Positions 40,601 through 52,600 of a DNA stretch of 64,000 nt are shown here, in pieces. The stretch is from Sinotaia quadrata (taxonomy: Eukaryota > Mollusca > Gastropoda > Architaenioglossa > Viviparidae). The stretch covers positions 16,760,001-16,824,000 of the forward strand of contig CM054182.1 of the NCBI GenBank assembly GCA_028829895.1, in the 5' to 3' direction. The translations under genes were made by a program, and so were the position numbers. Under the pieces are notes generated by a model. The model was not told the origin of the DNA. It ran no database searches and worked only from the letters and a program-made list of their open reading frames with translations. The stretch's first letter is position 1. The number at the start of each line of letters is the position of its first letter.

Positions 40601-41770
40601 TACATTCCATTAACCACTTTTGACCTGAAGCTTGATTCGTTGCCCTGGTTGCTGCTCTTTACTCGCTGTGTACAGTTGCCATTGTCACGCGTCTTGGGTC
40701 ATTTGTATATCTCTGGACACGTATAGCCCACATTGCTGGAGTGCGGGTGGTGGGTGGGTGGGGCCTCTACACCACATTTGACTACTGTCACCTGTAAATC
40801 ATCATTTATAACTAAGTAAGTTTTATTACAAAACAACATGACTAGCTGTTGTATAACAACAGAATGCTGCCACACTCACCACTATTTCTACTTTTTGATT
40901 AATTAAATTAGAGACAACAAATGTGACTAGTCACCGGTACATGGACATTCATGACGCAATGAGTGTCAAGAAAAACAAACAAAAATCTTGTCCCTGTCAG
41001 GCTGCGGCGCTGAGATAGATAAATTACTTATACCGTGCTGTGCTGGGCGATTTCTTACAGTTTGATCATAAAGCTGTGAATGTCAGCGAACAGACGTCAC
41101 AAGGCCGTCCATACTGCCGTCCAGAACAACTCTTGCAAATAAATGTCACGATATGTTGAAGCTGGGTCGTGTCACGAGGGGTGAGGAACAATCTGCAAAT
41201 GAATTAATTTGATATCATCTTCCTGTAGATACAATCATTAATTTCTTCGAGTTGCCAAATGAACTTGCGTCCTGTCCACAACGTCCTTTCTTACTTGGTG
41301 TTCCACAAAATCGATTTAATGAAACCTATAATCACGTGGTCAGTGGGTTGTTTTATTCAGTGATTTAACTGACAAAAGACTGTAGCCAAGTGGTGTCTAT
41401 ATCTCTTAAAAAATTTGAACCGTGTTTGCTTACAGCTTGCACATTCAAAACAATCATGTGCTCAGTGCCTTGGAATCTTTTCTGCAAACTTTCGGGCTTT
41501 TGACCTCTTGGATTCCGGCCGATCTCTTTACAGACTTTTGACTCTTCATGGGGAAAAATATCCCTTGACTGCAAGAGTTAGATCAGGCATTTGGGGGGAG
41601 GGGAAGCGAGTCAAGAGGAAAATACTGAAGTTTCACGCTCAGAAAACTGCCAGTTGAATTTTCAAATTCTGATATTATTTGTTTAGAGAAGTGTGTGTGA
41701 ACGAGGCACTTGTATTCATTCTGCTTCATTACAGACGTCAGTTTGCAAGTGTTTGTCTTTAGTATTTCAC
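40601..41770. other. High-complexity non-repetitive block
   Basis: About 1.1 kb without tandem structure. It contains homeodomain-like TAATT/ATTA cores and a 'cagacgtcac' CRE-like site near 41090. No gene-like frame: open frames are under 82 codons and unrecognised. It is a candidate regulatory region only because it is unlike the decayed repeats around it. Confidence 0.35.
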
Positions 41771-42160
41771 ACACAGACTATAGTAGTCAGTTCACATGTG
41801 ACTGTCTAATATTTCACACAAGGACTATACTAGTCACTTCACATGTGACTGTCTAATATTTTACACACAGACTATAATAGTCAGTTCACATGCGACTGTC
41901 TAATATTTCACACAAGGACTACAGTGGTCTGTTCACATGTGAGTCTAATATTTCACACAAGAACTACAATGACTAGTTAACACATGGCTGTCTTTAGTAT
42001 TTCACACAAGAACCACAGTGACCAGTTCACAGATGGCTGTCTTTATTATATCACTCACGGACTACAGTGGCCAATTCACAAATGATTGTCCTTAATATTT
42101 CACACAAGAACCCGGCCAGTTCACAGATGATTGTCTTAAATGTTTCACTCAATGACTGAG
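41771..42160. repeat. Minisatellite, about 47 bp unit
   Basis: About eight degenerate units of gactgtctaatatttcacac plus 'aaggactatagtggtcagttcacatgt'. Confidence 0.88.
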
Positions 42161-42479
42161 GAGGCCAGTTCACAATTTTCTCACAGACTTTCTCACAGTA
42201 TTTTTTCAGTTTTCTCAAAACCTGCGATATGAATTTTCGATGTTTTAATGAGTTATCTTCAATCATTTACTTCTGTAGCATCTTTAATTGTCTCGATTGT
42301 ATCATGTATCCTTTCGTTTTTCTCTGTTGTCTTTTACTCTCAGCCTTTAATGTGTTAAATTATCGTACATATTGCTATAATCTTTTACACTTCTTACACT
42401 TTAATACCGTCACACACTCTCTATTTTACTCTCAATCTCACAGTAGAGTCACTCCTTCATACTGTCAACGTCATAGCTA
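42161..42479. other. Intergenic sequence
   Basis: Unique sequence, nothing recognised. Confidence 0.5.
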
Positions 42480-42740
42480 TTTCTAGGTTTTTACTTTATT
42501 CATTTACACACTGGACATTTTTAGCTATTTTATAGGTTTTTACTCTATTCATTTACACTCTAGAATTTTTAGCTATTTATAGCTTTTTACTCTATTCGGT
42601 TACACACTATACATTTTTAGTTATGTTATAGTTTTTTACTCTATTCATTTACACACTGGACTCTACTCATTTACACACTAGACATTTTAGCTATTTATAG
42701 GTTTCTACTCTATTCATTTACACACTAGACATTTTTTAGA
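42480..42740. repeat. Minisatellite, about 55 bp unit, TTTTTAGCTATTTATAGG core
   Basis: About five units of ctattcatttacacactaga plus 'catttttagctatttataggtttttact'. Confidence 0.9.
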
Positions 42741-42902
42741 CAATCAGAACCAACATGCATGATATGTGATGATAGCTGAAAAGTGGGGTCTATAGCAGAT
42801 TCTGTGACGGTCATAACCAACTGATGTGATGGATGACGACGATTAAAAGTGACGTCAGCATCATCTTGCTTGACGTGATTTAAAGTTACAATATCTTACC
42901 GG
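42741..42902. other. Intergenic sequence
   Basis: Unique sequence; nothing recognised. Confidence 0.5.
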
Positions 42903-43120
42903 TTAATTAATTATCAGTGGTGCCAACAGCAATTTACAGGACTTGTGTTCATTACAGGTTTTGCAACATCTTACGTTAGGCAGAATGGCCAGTTATCAGT
43001 GGTGCCAACAGCAATTTAAAGGACTTGTGTTCATTAAAGGTTTTGCAACATCTTGCATTAGGCAAAACATTCAATTATATCAGTGGCGCCAACAGCAGTT
43101 TGCAGGACTTGTGACATTCA
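42903..43120. repeat. Tandem repeat, about 84 bp unit, nearly three copies
   Basis: Units contain ttatcagtggtgccaacagc, 'ggacttgtgttcatta' and 'ggttttgcaacatctt'. Confidence 0.88.
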
Positions 43121-44004
43121 CTAAAAGTTGCATACGTGACACGTGACTTTTGGCGTCCACCTAGAGCACTTATCTTTTAGATTTGTAATGCGTGGTGCAG
43201 AAGAGAAATAAACGTAAATATTAAATATGCAAGAAAAAGGGTGTGCTCCATACAGGAGATTTCCATGTGAAAGTCTCCCTAAAGAGTTCGACAATGAGTC
43301 ACGGCCAGTATCTTACAGGTATCCAGTAATTCTGGTGGGGAATGGGCGTGTAGGGCAGTCTCTTATATTGTCCTTATACTCATAGACGTCAGTAATGACT
43401 GCGAGGTTTGACATTTAAGACGCAGAGGAGGCGGAGATATTACGTGTGAGTGTGTGTGCGCATGTGTGAGAGAGAAAGAGAGAGCGCGCAGAATAGAAAG
43501 ACGTGCAAGGTTAAGGTCTGAAGAAGCGCGTGTGTGCTACGCGTAATTTTGAGGAGATAATGGCTGCAAGATGACGTGTCTGTGAGGTAGCTAGAACAGC
43601 GAGAATAGCGCGGAATCTTTATAATAATGTTGGTTTTTTTTTATGTTTTAATATTATATTTTTTTAGTTTTTATTTTGTATTGCTGCTGTTCAAAGTATG
43701 TTGTAAATTATAATTTATAATTTTGGCTCAAATATTGCAGGATTAATGAAAAACAAGAATTGCATAATGTGTGAATTACCCAGTGAATGGGGAATTTAAA
43801 TATAAGCAACACAAACATTAACCACGCTTAAATGTTTCTTTATTTTTTAAAGTAATTTATTTTTCCAAAATAACAAATTTGTTAACAAAAAGAACAGAAA
43901 AGCATTATTACTTAATTATTTTTTTAAAAAATAATTTGAAAACATACTTCTGAATTGGTTGATTAAAAATTAAAATAGATTAACATATTGTCTTAAGACT
44001 TAAA
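43121..44004. other. Intergenic sequence
   Basis: A GT/GA-rich patch lies at 43450-43490; sequence then becomes very AT-rich. Nothing recognised. Confidence 0.5.
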
Positions 44005-44155
44005 CGGTAAAGAAATTTACATCTTACACGGTAAAGAAATGTATATCTTACACGGTAAAGAAATTTACATCTTACACGGTAAAGAAATGTATATCTTACA
44101 CGGTAAAGAAATTTACATCTTACACGGTAAAGAAATGTATATCTTACACGGTGAT
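44005..44155. repeat. 24 bp minisatellite with 48 bp higher order
   Basis: Six units of acggtaaagaaatttacatc plus 'ttac'. Type 1 (atttacatc) and type 2 (atgtatatc) alternate strictly, so the amplified unit is the 48-bp pair. Confidence 0.93.
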
Positions 44156-44869
44156 TACTTCTTAATTTTTCATGTCTAAGTCTTCCTGAATGTTTTAATG
44201 TTCCGATTTTTAAAAAATTTTATTTTGTAGCATTTTTTCTTTAGATTCTTTAACAAAGCAAAATACGATTAACTTAGTTGATAGGACTACATATTGTTTT
44301 TAAATGTTTAGGGTTGAACAGGCCTAGATATCGTTTTACGGCATAAATAATCCGAAGGAGGGGTGGATTTATTTTTGTAAGACTTAGTACTGAGAAATTT
44401 ATTGTAAGGCTTTTTAGAGGTCATTTTAAGATATAACTAGGAGTTTTTTCAAAGTTAAACTTCCAATATGTTGTCATAAGGAAAATAAATCCCAAGGTAG
44501 TTAAAGAACACCTATCTTTTTCCTTTTTTTTTTGAAGTTACTTATCCCAAAATTACTTTATTTAAAGACACACAAACATTTTTTTTCAAGAATAAATACT
44601 ACGAGTTTCCTTTTCGAAGTTAGTAATCCCAAAATTACTTTATTTAGACTGAAGATACACACATATTTTTTTCAAGAATACATAACCTGGATGTGCTTTC
44701 GGAAGCTTCGCGATCTGTATTTCCAATTTACAGTTAATACTCTGGTATTTCTTGTTAAGCTAAATATTAATAATGTATTTCTTTTAAGGCTAAATATCCT
44801 TGATTTGTTTTAGTGTAAATACTATCCGTGTTTTAGATTTCCCATGGAGAAATAGCTCCCATTCCTTAC
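44156..44869. other. Intergenic AT-rich sequence with a 90 bp duplication
   Basis: Two copies of 'aatcccaaaattactttattta..acac.ca.attttttttcaagaata' at 44545 and 44627. Otherwise unique. Confidence 0.55.
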
Positions 44870-45300
44870 AAGAAGATTCATTCTGAACAGATTTTACCAC
44901 AAACAAAAGTTTCATTCTGATCAGATCTTACCACAAAAGTTTCATTCTGAACAGATTTTACCACAAACAAAAGTTTCATTCTGATCAGATTTTACCACAA
45001 ACAAAAGTTTCATTCTGATCAGATTTTACCACAAAAGTTTCATTCTGAGCAGATTTTACCACAAACAAAAGTTTCATTCTGAGCAGATTTAACCACAAAC
45101 AAAAATTTCATTCTGAGCAGATTTTACCACAAAAAAATGTCATTCTGAGCAGAGTTTACCACAAGCAAAAATTTAATTCTAAGCAGATTTTACCACAAAC
45201 AAAAATTTCATTCTGAGCAAATTTTACCACAAACAAAAATTTCATTCTGAGCAGATTTTACCACAAACAAAAATGTCATTCTGAGCAGATTTTGCCACAG
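44870..45300. repeat. Minisatellite, about 34 bp unit
   Basis: About 13 units of aagtttcattctgatcagat plus 'tttaccacaaac'. Subtypes with 'gatcag' and 'gagcag' are clustered. Confidence 0.94.
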
Positions 45301-45860
45301 AAAGTCTCATGAACTAGATTCCAATTCAGACAAATAATGTTATACTCATGGTTCAATCTATTTTACTTCAAATAATTAGAATCACCTTACTAGAAAAGCT
45401 GGGTTTCAAAGGGGCTGCACAATAACATCTCTGCGATTGTCTGGGAAGGCATGCAATTAATTAATCCTGTGCACTTACATGTTTGTGTTTCAAAGACTTT
45501 TATCTGTGCTCCACTATTTCATCATGTCTTTGATTTTCACTATTTCATTGTCTTGGAGGTCCATTATTGAATGACGATTTGGGGGCCCAGTGTTTTGAGG
45601 TCTATTGTTTAATGACGGTTTGGGTTCCAGTGTTTTGAGGTCCTCTTTCTTATCACGTTCTGGGGTCCATGTCTAAACATGTTTTAAAGTTCCACTGTCT
45701 CAAAATTATTTGAGGGTTCATAGACTAACCATATTTGAGGGTTCGCAGTCTAATCATATTTGATTAGACTATCAGGGCTCACTCTCTAACAATATTTGGG
45801 TGATTCACTATTTAATGACGTCATTGATTAATGATATTTAGAGGGGTCCAGATATGTATA
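45301..45860. repeat. Intergenic: unique, then degenerate GAGGTCCATTGTTTAATGACG repeats
   Basis: From about 45550, loose 35-45 bp units. The first 250 bp are unique. Confidence 0.6.
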
Positions 45861-46494
45861 TATTTCTTTGTATGGTCTTTGAGTAATATATATTGGAGGG
45901 GGCGGGGGGGGGGCGCAGATTGCTGTCCTTAGGATCACAGAGTAGTATGCTTTAGGGAGTAATTGTTTGGCATTATTATGAAAGGGTCAGGTTTTGTCAG
46001 CATACGCTGCCCAGTCAACACGAAACGTTCCCGTACCGGTCAGTAGTCGCGCTTGAAATGACAAGAGATCATTATCAGTAAGGGGAGAGCATTCGAGGAT
46101 GTCATTCCCTTGGAGCCAAGTGGCGCCACGTGAAAGACTACCGTCGTGGACATGGGTGGCGTTCCCGCTCTTTGCGATCTGCAAACTGTTGGTGCCATTG
46201 TGGTTACTAAGTTAACGACGTCAGCCCCGCGTTCGCGTTTGTCACAAAAGTCGTTGTGTGCTTTATGCTGCAGAAGTTTACAAGTGGTTGGCTTTTCGGT
46301 GTTGGATTGCAAGTGGTTGGCTTTTAAATTGTTAGGTTACAAGTGGTTATGGACAGTAATTGCCTGTTGTCAGATCACAGAGAGGATGTACCCACTTTGC
46401 CACGCTATAGACTTGTCTTGTGTGTTTGTGCATCGTTCCATTCTCGCTTGGCTAAATTCGTTCGTTAGCACGACACAGAATAGCAAAGAAGGAA
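45861..46494. other. High-complexity block
   Basis: A G run at 45898-45914, then CpG-rich unique sequence (45990-46260) open in one frame on each strand for 65-119 codons without recognisable domains. Three loose 'acaagtggttggctttt' copies lie at 46279-46350. It could be regulatory or an old element; I do not call a gene. Confidence 0.35.
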
Positions 46495-46805
46495 ACACTC
46501 TTTAGCCAAACTGAAGCAATACTGTTACAGCGAAGAGAGAAGAATCTTTAGCCAAACTAAAGCAATACTCTCCCATTACAGCCAAGAGGGAAGAATCTTT
46601 AGCCAAACTAAAGCAATACTGTCCCGTTATAGCGAAGAGGAAAAAATCTTTAGCCAAACTAAAGCAATACCGTTCCAGAACAGCGAAGAGAGAAGAATCT
46701 TTAGCCAAACTAAAGCAATACTGTTCCATTACAGCCAAGAGGGGATCATCTTTAGCCAAACTAAAGCAATTCTGTCCCATTACAGCCAAGAAGGCGCCAC
46801 TCTTT
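46495..46805. repeat. Minisatellite, about 57 bp unit, six copies
   Basis: Units of ctttagccaaactaaagcaa plus 'tactgtcccattacagccaagagggaagaat'. Each unit includes CATTACAG. Confidence 0.94.
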
Positions 46806-47569
46806 AACCTCCCGCCAGCCGCCCCAATCCTCACTCTTCACCACTCTTGTATTTCCTGCTGTCTGTGAACTCCCACGTTGTTCATGATTTATTAGCAGAT
46901 TAAATTTTCTTTCTTTGCTTATTGTCTCCCTTTTTCCTTAATGTGTGGGTTCCTGTGCAAGATCTAGAAAGTACATTAAAGTTTATTTTTATACCCTTTT
47001 AACATCGTGGCTTTAGTCGAAAAATTTAGAACAATTTATTTACCAATGACTTATCGTTATAGCCAAATAAAAAGTTGTCTGGTTAGATTTACAGTTAAAA
47101 TTATGGGTTACCAGTTAAAAGTAAACTTTGTATCGGAGAATTACAAGTCTGCAGATTATAATTATGGTTAGCTTTAAAATTATAGTTAACAAGTTAGGGC
47201 CGTAAATTAGACAGAAGTACAAGCTAAATATGCATTGTGTGTGAAACTGTAATGCATTCTGCAGCAAACGTGTTGTGTGCGAAAACATAATGCATTCTGC
47301 AGTAAATGTGTGTTGTGTATGAAATTTTAATGCATTCTGCAGTAAACATGTGTTGTGTGTGAAAATTTAATTCATTTTTGCTGACATGCCTTTTTCGTGA
47401 AATTTAATGCATTTGAAAAATTATAAATTTATTATCTTAAGTATAATGTACTCGGGAAAGTTTTTTTAATAAGAAATATAAAGGGTGTACGTATCTTCTT
47501 TAGAAATTAATTTATTCTATGCTGTGCCATAATGGTTCATGTTGACTGTGCTAAGACGTTTAGATTTAA
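46806..47569. other. Intergenic sequence with a short 55-60 bp repeat
   Basis: 47230-47400 holds three copies of 'gtgtgaaa.tttaatgcattctgcagtaaa'. The rest is AT-rich and unique. Confidence 0.55.
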
Positions 47570-48165
47570 TAATAGTATACTAATTCAGTGTTTGTCCCAA
47601 TAATGTACTACTTCAGTGTTTGACCCAGTAATGTACTACTTCAGTGTTTGACCCAGTAATGTACTGCTTCAGTGTTTGACCCAGTAATGTACTAATTCAA
47701 TGTTTGACCCAATAATGTACTACTTCAGTGTTTGACCCAGTAATGTACTACTTCAGTGTTTGACCCAGTAATGTACTACTTCAGTGTTTGACCCAGTAAT
47801 GTACTATTTCAGTGTTTCACCTAGTAATGTACTAATTCAGTGATTGACCCAGTAATTTACTACTTTAGTGTTTGACCCAGTAATGTACTACTTCATTGTT
47901 TCTCCCAGTAATGTATTACTTCAGTGTTTTATCCAATACTGTACTACTTTAGCATTTGACCCAGTAATGTACTACTTCATTGTTTGACCTAGTAATGTAC
48001 TACTTCAGTGGTTGACCCAATACTACACTACTTTAATGTTTGACCCAGTAATGTACTACTTCAGTGTTTGACCCAGTAATATACTACTTAAGTGTACGAC
48101 TAGTAATGTAATGCTACAGTGTATAACTAGTAATATACTACTTCAAATATGCATCAGTTCAATAT
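47570..48165. repeat. Minisatellite, 31 bp unit, about 19 copies
   Basis: Units of gtaatgtactacttcagtgt plus 'ttgacccaata'. Confidence 0.95.
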
Positions 48166-48900
48166 AAGATCATCATTATAGTAGTTCATTATAAAACCAT
48201 CATTATAATAGATCAATATACGTCATCATTATAGTAGATCAATATAAGTCATCATAATAATAGTTCAATATAAAGTCATCATAATAATAGTTCAGTATAA
48301 AGTCTTCATTATAACAGTTCAGTATAAAGTCATCATTATAATAATTCAGTTTAAAGTCATCATTATAATAGTTATAATCGTTCAGTATAAAGTCGATATT
48401 ATGATAGTTAAGTATAAATCGTCATTATAATAAAGTCATAATTATAATAGTTCAGTTTAAAGACATCATTTTAATAGCTTAGTATAAAGTCATTATAATA
48501 TTTAACTGAAAAGTCATCAATTTAATAGTTAATTATTATTAAAGCAGTTGAGTGTAAGATCATATAATTACAGTAGTTCAGAGTAAAGTTGTCACTATAG
48601 TAGTTTAATATTAGGTCATCACTATAGCAGCTCATTATAAATAAGGTCATCACTATAGTAATTCAGCGTAAGGTCTTCTTTATTGCAGTTCAATATGAGA
48701 ACAGCATTATAGTAGTAAATAAGGTCATCATTGTAGAAGTTCAAATTAAGGTCGTCATTATAGTAGTTCAGTGTAAGGTCATTATTATATTAGTTCAATA
48801 TAAGATCAGTAGTACAACGTAGATCTTTGTAATGCCAGTAATGTAATAGTTATATGTAAGACCAGTAGTACAATGTAGATCAAAATGGAATGTAAGAGCA
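48166..48900. repeat. Degenerate minisatellite, TAGTTCAGTATAAAGTCATCATTATAA core
   Basis: About 25 loose units of roughly 27 bp, decaying towards the 3' end. Confidence 0.88.
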
Positions 48901-49103
48901 ATAGTATGCCTTAATAACAAAGTAAATCTATTTTCATTCCAATAACGATATTATAAACATAACTATAGACATTTAGGATGCACTGCTTTGAGGTTTGAAA
49001 CTGTTTTAGATGTACAAATGCGGGTGACTGTAATTGATTTTTGGCACATGCTGTTATGCAATGTGTATTACGCAATGTGCTTCATATGTTTTCATAAAAC
49101 ATC
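48901..49103. other. Intergenic sequence
   Basis: Unique sequence; nothing recognised. Confidence 0.5.
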
Positions 49104-49124
49104 ACACACACACACACACACACA

Positions 49125-49180
<56 letters not shown>

Positions 49181-49190
49181 TACACATCGG
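49104..49190. repeat. (CA)n microsatellite
   Basis: An almost pure CA run. Confidence 0.97.
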
Positions 49191-50339
49191 CAACATCTAC
49201 CCCATTGACCTTCAAACAGCAAATGATTTTTTTTTTTAATGAATTTATAATCGATATCATCCTTTCAATTGACTGAACTGACTTGTTTCATTTCGGATTT
49301 CAGTCATTCAGTGTTATTATGTGTACCAGCAACTTTATATGCGTTCTTTCATGAGTATCGCCACGGTCTCCATAGCAACTTTATATACACATATATATCA
49401 TATATCCATGGATATCGCAACAAACTACATAGCAAGTGTGTGTGCACATACATTTGTGGATATCATAACAATGTACACTGGCAACATTTATGAGTGTGTA
49501 TGCAACTACATACACATTCATGTATAGTGTAACAGTGTGTGTTTGTGCATATATATATATAATTCTTTGCAGTTTGTGTATGCAGTTATATACACTCAGT
49601 GATGTATAACAATGTATGGCTAAGTTTTTCCTTTTATGTACAAGTACATACATTCATACATAAAGTAACCGTGTAACAAATACAGCATTGGATAATATTG
49701 TATACAGACAGATTCGAGTCCGTATTCAACTTTAAACATGTCAACTCGCGTACAATCTGTATTGAATTCACACAGTTACTTGAATAAGCACGACTGGTTG
49801 AAGTGAATTGAAACAATAAATATTATATACTGTTGTTTGGAATACTGCACTCTTGACCACAACTGTATGAAGAAAGCTCATTATGCATGTTTTCGATAAA
49901 TATATATATATATATATAAAATGCTGTTGCTTGACTGTGCATATGTTGTTACATTGTCAGTTTTCTGTAATTGTGTTCGAGTGTTAGTGTGTTCGTATTC
50001 TTTTAACAGTCAGTATTCTGCATTAAAGTTCGTTACGGTGTAGTAGAGGAATTTTTTTTTGCGCAAACCCACGGTTAAAACTTCTTGACATAGAAATGAT
50101 GGAACACTGATTTAGGCTGGTGCTGGTACACGTCACACTGAGGTTGCTGCGGGACACGCCAGTTCCAGTGTATCAGCTACATCCTTCCGTCCTTCCTTTT
50201 ATGCGTTTTTAGATGGTGACATTTCAAACTATGTACATATCGCACTGCTGGAAGACACACCATTCCTAGTGTCCATTGTTTCCTTGTGTGGCGGAGTAAA
50301 TCTTCCAATCCCTGTGTCTAAACTTAATTGTTATATAAA
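49191..50339. other. Intergenic, with decayed TATATACACAT repeats
   Basis: 49310-49700 contains loose units with 'agcaactttatatacacata' and 'atatcgcaac'. A (TA)n lies at 49899-49918. The rest is unique, with no exon recognised. Confidence 0.5.
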
Positions 50340-51000
50340 TTGCTAAACTGTCGAAATTCAAAAATGCAAACAAACAAAAAGTACGGACAGAGAAAAGACA
50401 AGCAAAGTAGAGAGAAGACAAGCAGAGTGGAGGAAGAGAAGCAAAGCAGATAGATTTAATAAAATGGAAAAAACAGAGCTGACCGATTGTAGAAAAGAAT
50501 GAAGTCAGAGACTGCAGTGAGGAGATATGTATTGCAAATGCGGAATTCACAGACGTTTCAAATGAGAAAAATATGGTACGATGGGACACGTGTGTCTGAG
50601 AGAAAACACGAACAGCAGAGAGAAAATACATGACAGAACATACACAACAGAAAGAAGACACATAGAAACAGGCATAATAAATACTAAACGAGACAGAGCA
50701 GACATGATAAAGAGAGGACACGTTCAGAGAGTAAATTCATTACAAAAAGAAGACATAAAAATGACAGAGAAAAGGCAAGCGTTGGGGAGGTATGAAGAAC
50801 GTTGAAAGGCAGCAGAAGAAAGACCGAAAGAGAAAGGAGAAAAAAGAAAGAAATAAACAAACAATAAACTGGTCAAAAGTAATCCAGACGGTCGTGAAAG
50901 ACGAGACACAAACATAAGGAGACACATTATTGATAGCAGAAGAGACTGACTAGGCAAAGTCGACAAATAAAGACCCGAGAAAAAGGCACAAAGTATCAAC
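50340..51000. repeat. Purine-rich tract of decayed AGAGAAAAGACA units
   Basis: The + strand is dominated by A and G for about 650 bp, with loose repeats of 'cagagagaaaagacaagca' and 'gagaggacac'. The open frames on the minus strand reflect the pyrimidine bias. Confidence 0.7.
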
Positions 51001-51264
51001 AAAGCAATACCAAAACTCCAAGGAATGTCACTGGATAATTAAAAAATATTTTATCATTATCAGTGATGACCATCAAAATAGCACAGAGATGTCAAAAATA
51101 TCAAGATGACTACAACACACTGTAAGAGGACATGCTGAAGTAGGCACAGAAATGTCAAAAATATAAGATGATCACCTCACCCTGTAAGTGGACGTGCAGA
51201 TGGCACATAGCGAATGGTGGTGGCAATGTGGGCAAAACCCAGAGATCAATCTCGGCAATAAGCC
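51001..51264. other. Intergenic with a duplicated segment
   Basis: 'gcacagagatgtcaaaaatatcaagatga' near 51080 recurs near 51145. Confidence 0.5.
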
Positions 51265-51525
51265 ACCTGAACACACCTGGAGAACGTCACTTTACCTGAA
51301 TTTACCTGGAGAACACCAATTTATCTTAACTCATCTGGAGAACGTCACTTTACCTGAATTTACCTGGAGAACACCAATTTATCTTAACTCATCTGGAGAA
51401 CGCCAGCTTACATAAACTCATGTGGAGAACGCCAATTTTCCTGAGCTCACTTGGTGAACGCCAGTTTACTTGAACTCATTGGAGAATGTCTGTTTACCTG
51501 AACTCACTGGTAGAATGGCGGCTTA
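51265..51525. repeat. Minisatellite, about 32 bp unit
   Basis: About eight units of ctggagaacgccaatttacc plus 'tgaactcat'. Confidence 0.9.
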
Positions 51526-52369
51526 CCGATGATCAGATTGCGCTAGAGTTTGTGCCAATTTGAACCACATCTGTGTGTAAAGAAGCGAATTGTTCCGCAA
51601 ATGGTGTGTTATGAATGGGGGGGGGGGGGTGACCAGTGAAACAGAAGGGTAGATTACATGATGTCGATTGCCGAAAGACTTAAAGGGTAGAATGTCTGTC
51701 TGAAGAATAAGTTGGGGGTGGAATTGCGGTACAACTTTCGAGGCAGCTTTATTTGTGATCTTTAAAGAGTTAGCACTGGCTTAACAGTCACTTGACAATT
51801 GCTCCGGCAACCGTATACTGTGATGACAACTTATTACCAACCACGAATTACCAATTGACTGTTGCTCCGGCAACCTCGCGCTGAGGTACAACCTTGGGCC
51901 TGCAGCGCCCGAAAAGAGAATTGCTAGTGACGAAAGAGAGCGGCAGAGCGGGATCCAGTCGGCATTTTTGTGGCTTTGAGTGCGCTGTTAAAGCTTTGTG
52001 TGCACTGTCATAGCATTGCGTGTCCGAAGGCGAAATATTTTAGTTAGCGACTGCCAATTGTTTGTTGAAGGATTTCCGCTGGACTTTCGTTTGCACGTTT
52101 TGCCCAGAGCTGCACGCTGCGCACACAAGCATGAGGACAAGCGTTGCGGAAAGGTGGAGAAAACAAAGCAGAACAGAAAACAGAAATGTAAAAGTAAGAC
52201 AGGTACATACAAAGGACGTAATGACGCAGTGTAAAGTTAAGAAATGGGCACACAAATGACGTCATGTAAACTTAACTATAATCCAAATTTAAATTGCACC
52301 ATGTAAACTTATCAGACTAACGACGTAGTATAAATCTATGTGACAGACATAGTGATGATAGGTAAATTA
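51526..52369. other. Higher-complexity block
   Basis: A G run lies at 51619-51630. 51850-52260 is GC-richer and non-repetitive. A basic, low-complexity frame (ending near 52234) crosses it but has no recognised domain, so no gene is called. Confidence 0.35.
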
Positions 52370-52600
52370 AAATCAGCCATGCCCTACAAACCTAAACATA
52401 GCCATTAGTAGTGACGTCATATAAACTGAAAACAGCAACCTAGACATAATACATAGTAAGTCTAACTCAGACATACTAGTGACGTCATGTAAACTGAAAA
52501 CAGCAACCTAGACATAATACATAGTAAGTCTAACTCAGACATACTAGTGACGTCATATAAACTTAAGATAACATCCTACAAATAACGCAGTATAAATCTG
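52370..52600. repeat. Minisatellite, about 68 bp unit, with GTGACGTCAT
   Basis: Two to three units of 'aactgaaaacagcaacctag..aactcagacatactagtgacgtcat'. Each unit carries a CRE-like TGACGTCA (near 52411, 52478, 52546). Confidence 0.9.

Noticed and set aside
45987..46505. Opposed frames of 65-119 codons in a CpG-rich block
   Set aside because: Both strands are open and neither shows a known domain; treated as a non-coding high-complexity block.
51998..52234. Basic 78-codon frame
   Set aside because: Lysine-rich low complexity, overlapping frames on the other strand, no recognisable domain or splice partner.
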